In this document: positions 14,059 to 21,601 of the stretch, piece after piece | Layout: the number at the start of each line of letters is the position of its first letter | Numbering within the stretch: the first letter of the stretch is position 1 | Source: Bacteroidota bacterium | GTDB taxonomy: Bacteria; Bacteroidota; Ignavibacteria; SZUA-365 | Length of the DNA: 22,188 nucleotides | NCBI GenBank assembly: GCA_018224415.1 | Contig: JAGTUZ010000180.1 | Location: forward strand, 1 to 22,188 | Reading direction: 5' to 3' | Position numbers and translations under genes: made by a program | Notes under the pieces: model-generated | Seen by the model: only the letters and a program-made list of their open reading frames with translations | Database searches by the model: none | What the model was told of the DNA's origin: nothing

Positions 14059-15822
14059 TTACAATGCCGGGCTTGCGTCAAGCAGCAGATGCAGAACGGG
14101 ATGCATAGCGGCGGGAATGTCGCGTCCGGTCTGCGTGTCGGGAAGCGCGAGGGCCCCTTCCATCGGATTGAACAGCGACGTCGCGTGTGCTCCCATCCGA
14201 AGCGGACCATCCGCATGCAGTGCGTATCCCAGCGTCGGTGCCCGGCGGGAGAGGTGTCGATGCAGCACGGGGAAACGCGCGAGTCCGGTGCGGTCGTACA
14301 GGCGTTCCAGCGCCACGGGCACGCGCAGCAGCAGCGGGTGCTCCACCGCCCAGGTGAGAATGTCAGAGTAGGCACGCGGAACGGTTGCGAGTTGCGGAGC
14401 TGATGCGCGGATGATCAAACGTTGCGGCTGCTGCGTCCACCGTCGACGCTCGGACAGCCGTGAGATGATGCCGACGTATTCCCGATCGTAAAACGGAGAG
14501 AGAAATCGGAGAAAGTGGTTTTCAAGCAACGCGGCATCCGTCCCATGATTCGGCAGAACGGTGCGCACGTTGAACACATCGGCGCAGCAGCCCGGCGAGG
14601 CGTAGTCGCGTGGATCGGGGGTGAGTCGCCGCAGGACCTCCCGTGCCTCCCGTTCGTGCCGCTCGGGATTCCGCACATGACGCAGAATGGCGGGCCGCCG
14701 CAGGTGGCGGTACGCGGCTTCGAAAAAACGCTCATGGTTCCGCGCCGAAGCTGCGTCGTTGCGCATGAACCAGCGGCCTTCGATCGACGTGTGCACGCCG
14801 TCCATCACGAAGCGACCGAGACGGGCGAACTCCGGAAAGGTCCACATGACATGGTAATTGTCGAAGGACATAGCACCGTTGCTGGCTTGAAGGAAATCCG
14901 TCGCTTGCGCATCGAGCGGCAGGTGCCCGGGAAGCGGGATCATGTGATGCTGCGCACCAAGCAGTTCCGCCACCCGCCGCGCGATGATGGCGTCATGGCC
15001 CTCGCGCACGGCATGCGTCGCGTAAGGGACGTTTGCTCCCTCGGCGGACAACACGGCCGCGATTGTCCGGCTGTCGAGCCCTCCGGAGAGCGTGCAGAGG
15101 AGGTCTCCGTTGGACTTCCGCAGCAATTTCCGCACCGCCGCCCGGAAGCCGTCGACAACGTCGTTATCAATGCCGCGATATTCCGACGGCTCCACCTCGG
15201 GCGAGAAGTATTCCTCCTCCGAGAGTCTCCATCCGGACGGAGACCAGCGGGCACGATAGAGCATCGCCCTGCCCAACCGGCGGATTCCGGGATAGACTGT
15301 CTGTCCATCGAAGGTGGTGCCGAATACCATCAGCTGCGCCACCGCCGCCTTGTTCAGGACAGTATCATCTGAAATAAAGCAACGCCGCAGCGCATCGAGA
15401 CTGACGGAGAAGGCAACAGTATCGCGGCTCTCGAAGACATAGACGGGCAGCGTTCCCCACGGATCGGTGAGCAGGTCGAGCGCATGTTCGCCCAGCGCCG
15501 CGACGAGAAACTGGCCGTTGGCATCACGGTTGATGTCGCGTGCGCTTCGCTCCGGCAGTAGATGGGGTTCATGCTCGATGTCCCAGTCGTCGAAGTTCAC
15601 GCCGTCGAACACGCCGATGCGGGCGCCGTCGTCGCTGCGGGATAACGTGGTCAACCCCGTCGAAGCCGCGGAGACCGCGCAGCCGAGCATGCCGCCGCCG
15701 GCTCGATCGCGTTCGAAACGGAGTTGCTGTTCGGTCAGTGCCAGCGTCCGATGCGACTCGAGAAAGCGGTCGATCTCCGCGGCGCTGCCGCCGACGATGC
15801 CAAGAATTCCGTTTGGAAGCAT
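14059..15822 (-). CDS. Asparagine synthase-like ATP-dependent amidotransferase lacking the glutaminase cysteine
   Basis: A 587-residue protein with an asparagine-synthetase B layout. An N-terminal Ntn-like domain (about 1-200; GVFDGVNFDDW, DPWGTLPVYVFESRDTVAFSVSLDALRR) is followed by a synthetase domain with the pyrophosphate loop LSGGLDSR at 245-252. Class II glutamine amidotransferases need Cys at position 2; here the protein starts MLPNGILGIVGG and its first Cys is residue 48, so glutamine hydrolysis is not expected. Glutaminase-dead relatives include beta-lactam synthetase and lasso-peptide cyclases, and many orphan asparagine-synthase-related proteins sit in exopolysaccharide or natural-product loci. 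The start at 15822 is supported by GGAGG eight bases upstream. No lasso leader protease, RRE protein or precursor peptide lies within the window. It follows a toxin-antitoxin pair by 50 bases. Reaction unknown; ATP-dependent adenylation chemistry is inferred from the family. Confidence 0.75.
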   Translation of the reverse strand: MLPNGILGIVGGSAAEIDRFLESHRTLALTEQQLRFERDRAGGGMLGCAVSAASTGLTTLSRSDDGARIGVFDGVNFDDWDIEHEPHLLPERSARDINRDANGQFLVAALGEHALDLLTDPWGTLPVYVFESRDTVAFSVSLDALRRCFISDDTVLNKAAVAQLMVFGTTFDGQTVYPGIRRLGRAMLYRARWSPSGWRLSEEEYFSPEVEPSEYRGIDNDVVDGFRAAVRKLLRKSNGDLLCTLSGGLDSRTIAAVLSAEGANVPYATHAVREGHDAIIARRVAELLGAQHHMIPLPGHLPLDAQATDFLQASNGAMSFDNYHVMWTFPEFARLGRFVMDGVHTSIEGRWFMRNDAASARNHERFFEAAYRHLRRPAILRHVRNPERHEREAREVLRRLTPDPRDYASPGCCADVFNVRTVLPNHGTDAALLENHFLRFLSPFYDREYVGIISRLSERRRWTQQPQRLIIRASAPQLATVPRAYSDILTWAVEHPLLLRVPVALERLYDRTGLARFPVLHRHLSRRAPTLGYALHADGPLRMGAHATSLFNPMEGALALPDTQTGRDIPAAMHPVLHLLLDASPAL

Positions 15823-15872
15823 GATACATTCCTCCGCAACCCTGGAGTTGCTGATTTCGATTTGGTCACATG

Positions 15873-16181
15873 CTAACCTTGAATCACACGGGCTATCTCA
15901 TTCCTATCCGCACCGAGTGCGAGCAACGAGCGGATCAATAGATCGATCGAAACGGAGGATTCGGCCTTTTCCATTTTTGCCACGCGAGACTGCCCGCTCC
16001 CGAGCATCCGTGCGACCTCCGTTTGAGTCAGCTGCAGCTCGGCCCGTCGATGATGAAGCCGCACCGCGAGAGCGGCCTTCATTTCGACATACAGCGACTC
16101 CTCAGGCGACAATGCGAGAAATTCGGCTACCGTGCCGTCTTGCCATTCCGCTGGATTCTTCAGTCTTTTTCCTGTTCCCAT
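15873..16181 (-). CDS. XRE-family antitoxin (HigA-like)
   Basis: A helix-turn-helix protein of 102 residues from the ATG at 16181. LTQTEVARMLGSGQSRVAKM followed by EKAESSVSIDLLIRSLLALG is the XRE-type DNA-binding signature seen in antitoxins of HigB/HigA-type modules. It should neutralise the toxin encoded just upstream and repress the shared promoter. GGAGG lies ten bases before the start. An ATG 30 bases further upstream lies inside the toxin gene and is less well placed. Its start overlaps the toxin end by 22 bases, the normal order (toxin first) for this class. Confidence 0.88.
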   Translation of the reverse strand: MGTGKRLKNPAEWQDGTVAEFLALSPEESLYVEMKAALAVRLHHRRAELQLTQTEVARMLGSGQSRVAKMEKAESSVSIDLLIRSLLALGADRNEIARVIQG

Positions 16182-16528
16182 CTTGTGTACGCCTCCAATC
16201 GATTCTTGCATGTCGAAATCGTGCTGGATGGCAGAACCCGGCTCTTCTTCTTCACGACAGCCAATATCACGATTGCATCCGCATTGAGCGAATAAATGAT
16301 ACGCCAGGATAGTGGTCCATCGCGGATTCGCAGTTCATGACATCTCGGACCGATGACCGGCAGTGGCCGGGATTCCGGCAGTGAGAGCCTGACTCCTGCC
16401 TGCAGCATTCGAAGCAGAATTCCCGCCTTGATTCGTGCTGCCTTGGAGAACGGTGGAGTCTTGATGCTGTCCTTGATCCAACGAATCGGTTTGCATCCAC
16501 CGACAAGATATGACATATCCGTCATCAT
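16160..16528 (-). CDS. HigB/RelE-like toxin (phage Gp49-like family)
   Basis: A 122-residue predicted mRNA interferase or related toxin. KPIRWIKDSIKTPPFSKAAR, then LRMLQAG, VIGPRCHELRIRDGPLSWRI and IYSLNADAIVILAVVKKKSR match in order the conserved blocks of the Gp49-like/HigB toxin family. I chose the ATG at 16528 (or the adjacent one at 16525) because GGGGAGAG lies just before it; a longer frame to 16606 adds 26 residues without support. Paired with the XRE antitoxin immediately downstream. RelE-fold members cleave ribosome-bound mRNA; that activity is inferred from the family. Confidence 0.85.
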   Translation of the reverse strand: MMTDMSYLVGGCKPIRWIKDSIKTPPFSKAARIKAGILLRMLQAGVRLSLPESRPLPVIGPRCHELRIRDGPLSWRIIYSLNADAIVILAVVKKKSRVLPSSTISTCKNRLEAYTRWEQEKD

Positions 16529-16630
16529 TTCAACTCTCCCCAAGCTGAATCTGACATCATGGGTCGCCCGCTTCATTGCAGAGAATACCGGAGGGGCAAA
16601 GTCCACTGTCCAGCGATGTAAGTATTCCGA

Positions 16631-17332
16631 TCAGAATCGGACGGAAAACAGGGGATACGTGACATCCGGTCGCGGTGTCACGGGATCGGTTGCGAACTGT
16701 GGGACGAACGGGTCCGAGGAAGGGGGGCTGCGTCGCGCCGCCTGCCAGGAAGCTTCATCGGTCGCGGCGCCATCGGCGAGCATCGCGCTGAGGTGATAGG
16801 CGAGAATCGGGCCGGCCAGGAAAGAGGTGATCAAGAGTGGCGTGGAAATCCGTGCATCACGCGACGAATAACTCGCGAGCACACCCAGCCCCGTGCCCGC
16901 CACGCCGCCGAGAAATGTCGCGACAAGCGATCCGTTGCCGTCCATCGCCTCGCCACCGAGGTACACACCCAGCGGAATGCCGATCAGCGATGAACCATAA
17001 TAGGCGATAACAGCCCCACCGATGAAGTCGTCCCAGCCGTCCCCCATCACCATGACTCCATACCCCGCCGCCAGGAACAACACACCGCCGAGCCCGCCGG
17101 ACAGCGTCTGCACTCCAAGCGTCGACGCATCGAAGGGCCGCCATTGCGATATGTCGGGCTGCTGCGTGCTGTCCAATGCCTTTGTGTCCTGCAGGAACAC
17201 CGACCGGGAATCGACGATCGAGGGCGCCGCGCTTGCCTCGGCGCGATCGGCGACTTCCGGTTGTTGCACGTACTGCGCGAAGGAGATGGCGGGAAGAATC
17301 AGGCCCAGTGCGAGAAGGATAATGCGTAGCAT
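16631..17332 (-). CDS. Exported or membrane glycine-rich protein of unknown function
   Basis: The 233-residue product has an N-terminal signal peptide (MLRIILLALGLILPAISFAQ). A polar segment (about 20-75) is followed by a hydrophobic glycine-rich region with membrane-like stretches: TLSGGLGGVLFLAAGYGVMVMG, FIGGAVIAYYGSSLIGIPLGVYLGG, LVATFLGGVAGTGLGVLASY and LLITSFLAGPILAYHL. These glycine-zipper-like repeats could insert in a membrane. The tail is Pro-rich and ends YPLFSVRF; a terminal Phe is common in outer-membrane proteins but is not proof. GGGAG lies seven bases before the ATG. I recognise no family. It is the last gene before the toxin-antitoxin pair (102-base gap) on the same strand. 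Confidence 0.7.
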   Translation of the reverse strand: MLRIILLALGLILPAISFAQYVQQPEVADRAEASAAPSIVDSRSVFLQDTKALDSTQQPDISQWRPFDASTLGVQTLSGGLGGVLFLAAGYGVMVMGDGWDDFIGGAVIAYYGSSLIGIPLGVYLGGEAMDGNGSLVATFLGGVAGTGLGVLASYSSRDARISTPLLITSFLAGPILAYHLSAMLADGAATDEASWQAARRSPPSSDPFVPQFATDPVTPRPDVTYPLFSVRF

Positions 17333-17450
17333 AATAAGACTCCCTTGTCTTTTTGAAAGAACGTTGGGGGAATCTCCGAAATACCACGGTGAAATGCAAG
17401 GGCGAAAATTCCCCGCTGCCGGACGCCACGCGATCGGTGCCGGACGCCCT

Positions 17451-17466
17451 GCTGGCGGCCGCCAGC
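17451..17466. repeat. Perfect 16-bp palindrome abutting the pcrA stop
   Basis: GCTGGCGGCCGCCAGC is fully self-complementary and lies directly after the pcrA TGA on the minus strand. There is no U-tract after it, so it is not a standard intrinsic terminator. An 11-base direct repeat TGCCGGACGCC flanks it (17418-17428 and 17439-17449). Confidence 0.7.
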
Positions 17467-19704
17467 TCAGGCCGGCTTGAGTCCGGCGAATTTCATCACG
17501 AGCGTCTTTTTCCCCACCGAGTCGAAAAGAACCACGCAGCGGGCATTGTCGCCGGCACCCTGCACGGTAAGCAGCTTGCCGCGGCCGAAGGTGGCGTGCA
17601 CGACGGCCGAACCGATGGCGATCTCGCCGTCGACCTGGGAATAGGACTCCCCTCCCCCGATCTGGCTGTATTCCGAACGCTGCGGTTTCTGTGTGCGGCG
17701 TGCGGACGCTGCGCCCCGCTTCGCGTAGCCGTTGGCGCCGACGGGTCCGCTGTAGCTGCCGCTGACCGCCGGACGACGGCGGGTGCTGTCGCGCTGCACG
17801 ACGGCCGCGTCGATCTCGTCGAGGAAACGGGAGGAGACCTGCTCGAGGCGCTCGCCCCAGCGCAGGCGCGAGCGCGCATGCGTCATGTACAGCTTCTGCA
17901 TGGCGCGCGTCATGCCCACGTAACAGAGCCGCCGCTCCTCCTCCACCTCGTCGCGCTCGATGGCCATCGACGACGGAAAAAGTCCTTCCTCCATGCCGAC
18001 GAGAAAGACGACCGGAAACTCCAGTCCCTTGGCCGCATGCAGCGTCATCAGCGTCACGGCGTTGCGGCTCTCGTCGAGGCCATCGATGTCGGCCACCAGT
18101 GATGCCTGCTCGAGGAAGGTTTCGAGTGTGTTCGCACCGTCCTCGGTGACGAAATCCGCGATGGCCGAGAGCAATTCCTGCAGGTTGTCGAGCCGCGTGC
18201 GGGCCTCGATCGTGCCTTCGTTCTTGAAGGCGGAGACCAGCGCCAGTTCATCGACCAGCGAGGCGACGAGTTCGCCCGCCGAGATCTCGCGGCGCAGCGA
18301 GGCGTATTTCTGGATGAGGCGCACGAACTCCTCGACGCGCTTGACCGCGGCGCCGGTCATGCCGGGCGCGCGCGCGACGTTGATCGCGGCCTCGAAAAAC
18401 GAGACGCCTTCGTCCAACGCGAAACTCCGCAGACGCGAGACCGACGTCGCGCCGATGCCGCGTGTCGGGAAGTTGATCACGCGCAGCGCCGCACCGTCGT
18501 CTTCGGGATTGACGATGAGCCGCAGGTAGGCGAGCACGTCCTTGATTTCCTTGCGGCGGTAGAATTCCACCCCGCCGACGATGGTGTAGGGAATGCCGTT
18601 GCGCCGCATGGCGTCCTCGATCGCGCGGCTCTGCGCATTTGTGCGGTAGAGCACGGCGAAGTCCCGCAGCTGCAGCTTGCGGCGCTGCGCCTCGTCCTGC
18701 ATGAGAAAGACGATCTTGTGCGCCTCCTCGGACTCGTCGCCCGTCTCCAGGATGGTGATCGGCTCCCCGGCGTCATTGTCGGTCCACAGCGTCTTGGCGA
18801 TCTGCTTCTTGTTGTGCTTGATCACCGAGTCGGCGCCGGCGAGAATGCTCTTGGTCGAACGATAGTTCTGTTCGAGACGGAAGACGCGCACGTCGCGGAA
18901 ATCGCGCTCGAACTCGAGGATGTTGCGGATGTCGGCGCCGCGGAAGGCGTAGATGCTCTGCGCGTCGTCGCCCACGACGCAGATGTTCTGGTGTCCGCCC
19001 GCCAGGCGGCGCACGATCTGGTACTGCGCCTGGTTGGTATCCTGGTACTCGTCGATGAGGACATAGCGGAACTGCTGGCGGTATTTCTCCAGCACGTCGG
19101 GATGCGCGTCGAACAGCGCGATGGGATGCAGGATGAGGTCGTCGAAATCCATCGCGTTCGAGGCGCGCAGGCGCTTGGCATACTCGGCGAACACGTCGGC
19201 GACCTTCTGCTCAAACACGTCGAAGGCGCTGTTGGCCAGATCGGCGGGGGACATCAAACGGTTTTTCGCGCTGCTGATGGCGTGCCGCACCGCAGCGGGT
19301 GCTACCTGCTGCGCGTTGATGCCGAGATCGTTCAGGACGTTCTTGATCACCCCGAGCGAGTCCTCGGTATCGTAGATCGAGAAATTCCGGTGATAGCCGA
19401 TGCGTTCGGCGTCGCGGCGCATCAGCCGCGCGAAGGTCGCGTGGAAGGTGCCCATCCACAGGCGCTGCGCGGCATCGCCGGGCACCACCGTGCCGATGCG
19501 TTCGCGCATCTCGCGGGCGGCCTTGTTGGTGAAGGTGAGGGCGAGGATGTTGTGCGCGGCCACGCCCTGCTGCAGCAGCCAGGCGATGCGATAGGTGAGC
19601 ACGCGCGTCTTGCCGCTGCCGGCGCCGGCGACAATCATCACCGGGCCGTCGATGGTCTGGACGGCGTCGCGTTGGACGGGATTGAGCTTGTTGAGAAAGG
19701 ACAT
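17467..19704 (-). CDS. pcrA: UvrD/PcrA-type superfamily 1 DNA helicase
   Basis: A 3'-5' DNA helicase of 745 residues for nucleotide-excision and mismatch repair and for clearing recombinase or stalled RNA polymerase. Motifs occur in order: Q-motif LNPVQRDAV (7-15), Walker A AGAGSGKT (26-33), Walker B LIDEYQDT near 218, VVGDDAQSIYAFRGA, RLEQNYRST, VTLMTLHAAKGLEFPVVFLVG and CYVGMTRA. The C-terminus (GSAVVHATFGRGKLLTVQ) is the Tudor-like RNA-polymerase-binding tail of PcrA/UvrD, so the gene is complete. The start at 19704 is nine bases after the lysS stop, and the two are very likely cotranscribed. Whether to call it pcrA or uvrD is a naming choice. The stop codon abuts a 16-bp palindrome. Confidence 0.95.
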   Translation of the reverse strand: MSFLNKLNPVQRDAVQTIDGPVMIVAGAGSGKTRVLTYRIAWLLQQGVAAHNILALTFTNKAAREMRERIGTVVPGDAAQRLWMGTFHATFARLMRRDAERIGYHRNFSIYDTEDSLGVIKNVLNDLGINAQQVAPAAVRHAISSAKNRLMSPADLANSAFDVFEQKVADVFAEYAKRLRASNAMDFDDLILHPIALFDAHPDVLEKYRQQFRYVLIDEYQDTNQAQYQIVRRLAGGHQNICVVGDDAQSIYAFRGADIRNILEFERDFRDVRVFRLEQNYRSTKSILAGADSVIKHNKKQIAKTLWTDNDAGEPITILETGDESEEAHKIVFLMQDEAQRRKLQLRDFAVLYRTNAQSRAIEDAMRRNGIPYTIVGGVEFYRRKEIKDVLAYLRLIVNPEDDGAALRVINFPTRGIGATSVSRLRSFALDEGVSFFEAAINVARAPGMTGAAVKRVEEFVRLIQKYASLRREISAGELVASLVDELALVSAFKNEGTIEARTRLDNLQELLSAIADFVTEDGANTLETFLEQASLVADIDGLDESRNAVTLMTLHAAKGLEFPVVFLVGMEEGLFPSSMAIERDEVEEERRLCYVGMTRAMQKLYMTHARSRLRWGERLEQVSSRFLDEIDAAVVQRDSTRRRPAVSGSYSGPVGANGYAKRGAASARRTQKPQRSEYSQIGGGESYSQVDGEIAIGSAVVHATFGRGKLLTVQGAGDNARCVVLFDSVGKKTLVMKFAGLKPA

Positions 19705-19713
19705 GAGGTGCGT

Positions 19714-21225
19714 TTATTTCTCCGGACGCATGGTCGGGAAGAGAATGACGTCACGGATCGATTCCGCGCCGGTGAGCAGCATGGTCAGGCGGTCGATGCC
19801 GATGCCGAGTCCCGCCGTGGGCGGCATGCCGTACTCGAGCGTTTCGATGTAATCCTCGTCGAAGCTCATCGCCTCGTCGTCGCCGCGGGCGCGCAGCTGC
19901 GCCTGCTCGAGGAAACGCTCTTTCTGGTCGATGGGGTCGTTGAGTTCCGAAAACGCGTTGGCGATTTCCTGCCCGTTGATATACAGCTCGAAGCGTTCGA
20001 CCAGTCCCGCCTCGGTGCGGTGCTTTTTCGCCAGTGGCGACAGCTCCAGCGGATAATCGGTGATGAAGGTCGGCTGGATGAGCTTGTCTTCCACGCGCTC
20101 GGAGAATATCTCGTCGATGATCCTGCCCGGTCCCGCGCTGTCTTCCAGTTCCACGCCCAGACGGCGCGCCGCGGCACGCAGTCCCGCCTCGTCATGCCCG
20201 CGCAGCTGTTCGCCCGTGTGCGCGGCGATGGCGTCGAACATGCTCAGGCGCCGGAATGGCGGGGTGAAATCGATGTCGTGTCCGCCCACCCGCGCCGTGC
20301 TGCCGCCGTTGACCGCGGTGTTGATGGTCGCGAGCATTACCTCGACCAGCTCCATCATCCAGCGGTAGTCCTTGTAGGCGACGTACAGCTCCATCATGGT
20401 GAATTCGGGATTGTGGTTGCGGTCCATGCCCTCGTTGCGGAAATCCTTGCTGATCTCGTACACGCCGTGGAAGCCGCCCACGATCAGGCGCTTGAGGTAC
20501 AGCTCGTCGGCGATGCGCAGGTACAGCGTCATGTCCAGCGCGTTGTGATGCGTGACGAAAGGACGCGCCGCCGCACCGCCATACAGCGGCTGCAGCACCG
20601 GGGTCTCCACCTCGAGGTAGCCGCGCTCGTCGAGATACTGCCGCATCGTACGGATGAGTTTCGAGCGCTTGACAAAGGTTTCCTTCACCGAGGGATTGAG
20701 GATGAGGTCGAGCGGACGCTTCCGGTAGCGCAGTTCCTTGTCCGTGAACTGGTCGAAGACCACCTTGTTGCCCTGCTCGTCGGTTTTCTCCTTCGGCACG
20801 GGCAGCGGACGCAGGGATTTGGCCAGCAGCACGAGCGACCGCGCATGCACCGACACCTCGCCGGTGCGCGTGCGGAACACGAAGCCCTCGACGCCGACGA
20901 TGTCGCCGATGTCGAGCAGCTTCACCGCATCGTAGGCCTGCTCGCCCACATCGTCGCGTTTGACGTAGATCTGCACGCGGCCGGTATGGTCCATGATATG
21001 TGCGAACGTCGCCTTGCCCATGCGGCGGAAGGTCATGATGCGTCCGGCGATGGACACCGTGCGCTGCGGGGCGTCGTCCTCGAAGCCCGCGACGACGTCC
21101 GCCGCCTCCGCGTTCACCGGATATTCATACCCGTAAGGCTGGAAGCCGCGCTCCAGCAGTTCGTTGTATTCCTCGCGCCGCCGGCGCATCAGGTCGTTGA
21201 GGTCTTCGGTCTGGCCCTGGTCCAT
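19714..21225 (-). CDS. lysS: Lysyl-tRNA synthetase, class II
   Basis: Charges tRNA-Lys with lysine in the cytoplasm. The 504-residue product has the N-terminal OB-fold anticodon-binding domain (about 50-160; VSIAGRIMTFRRMGKATFAHI). It then has the class II motifs: motif 1 around IRTMRQYLDERGYLEVETPV, motif 2 FRNEGMDRNHNPEFTMMELY and motif 3 GLGIGIDRLTMLL, ending RDVILFPTMRPE. I chose the ATG at 21225 (MDQGQTEDLND). A longer frame to 21396 would add 57 Pro-rich residues from the upstream purine-rich region with no homology. First gene of a probable lysS-pcrA operon, divergent from the tRNA-Arg gene. No clear Shine-Dalgarno. Confidence 0.97.
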   Translation of the reverse strand: MDQGQTEDLNDLMRRRREEYNELLERGFQPYGYEYPVNAEAADVVAGFEDDAPQRTVSIAGRIMTFRRMGKATFAHIMDHTGRVQIYVKRDDVGEQAYDAVKLLDIGDIVGVEGFVFRTRTGEVSVHARSLVLLAKSLRPLPVPKEKTDEQGNKVVFDQFTDKELRYRKRPLDLILNPSVKETFVKRSKLIRTMRQYLDERGYLEVETPVLQPLYGGAAARPFVTHHNALDMTLYLRIADELYLKRLIVGGFHGVYEISKDFRNEGMDRNHNPEFTMMELYVAYKDYRWMMELVEVMLATINTAVNGGSTARVGGHDIDFTPPFRRLSMFDAIAAHTGEQLRGHDEAGLRAAARRLGVELEDSAGPGRIIDEIFSERVEDKLIQPTFITDYPLELSPLAKKHRTEAGLVERFELYINGQEIANAFSELNDPIDQKERFLEQAQLRARGDDEAMSFDEDYIETLEYGMPPTAGLGIGIDRLTMLLTGAESIRDVILFPTMRPEK

Positions 21226-21403
21226 GGTGTGTTGTTTCGGGTTTGGTTCAGTAACGTCGGATTTAAAAAGTACGGACGGACAGGCTGAAATCAAAAGGCG
21301 GAAGGACGGAAGGACGGGAGGCGGAGGGGCGTGAGGCGGGGGTCCCTTCGTCGATCGCAGGCAGCGGCCCGCGCTTCCGCCTACCCGACAACCCAACTCC
21401 CCC

Positions 21404-21433
21404 TTGCATTTTCCTATCGACCCTTCGTATATT
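21404..21433 (+). promoter_or_regulatory. Promoter for tRNA-Arg
   Basis: TTGCAT (21404-21409), an 18-base spacer and TATATT (21428-21433). The tRNA begins 17 bases after the -10 box. Confidence 0.65.
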
Positions 21434-21450
21434 ACAGGTCTGAAATAGAT

Positions 21451-21524
21451 GCGCCCGTAGCTTAATTGGATAGAGCACCTGACTACGGATCAGGAGGTTC
21501 GGGGTTCGAATCCCTGCGGGCGCG
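21451..21524 (+). tRNA. tRNA-Arg (anticodon ACG)
   Basis: The 74-base cloverleaf is complete. The acceptor stem GCGCCCG/CGGGCGC has discriminator G. The D-arm is GCTTAATTGGATAGAGC. The anticodon arm CCTGA-CTACGGA-TCAGG has anticodon ACG at loop positions 34-36. The T-arm has loop TTCGAAT. The 3' CCA is not encoded (CAG follows), so it must be added after transcription. The ACG wobble base would need TadA deamination to inosine to read CGU/CGC/CGA. Confidence 0.96.
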
Positions 21525-21530
21525 CAGAAG

Positions 21531-21562
21531 GCAAATCCCTCGGCGCGAGGGATTTGCTGTTT
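21531..21562 (+). terminator. Strong hairpin after tRNA-Arg, imperfect terminator
   Basis: GCAAATCCCTC (21531-21541) pairs perfectly with GAGGGATTTGC (21547-21557) around a 5-base loop. The following TGTTTCC is a poor U-tract, so termination may be partial and purC may be reached by read-through. Confidence 0.55.
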
Positions 21563-21601
21563 CCAATGGATCACCGCCCCCACAGCCCGAGGAGAAACGC
21601 G

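Noticed and set aside
14059..15822. Lasso-peptide cluster
   Set aside because: Only the cyclase-like gene is present; no precursor, RRE protein or leader peptidase gene was found on either side.
18718..21288. Very long open frame (856 codons) on the plus strand, and similar long frames at 11053-12696, 2442-4058 and 156-1379
   Set aside because: They lie opposite clear core genes (pcrA/lysS, the methyltransferase, anmK, nrdJ), are rich in Arg, His, Ala and Val as expected for antisense frames in GC-rich DNA, and have no recognisable motifs.
21296..21340. Purine-rich GGAAGGAC-type short repeats upstream of lysS
   Set aside because: Imperfect low-complexity sequence with no clear unit structure or regulatory signal.
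19714..21396. Longer LysS start at 21396
   Set aside because: The extra 57 residues come from a low-complexity purine/pyrimidine stretch and match nothing in LysS proteins.
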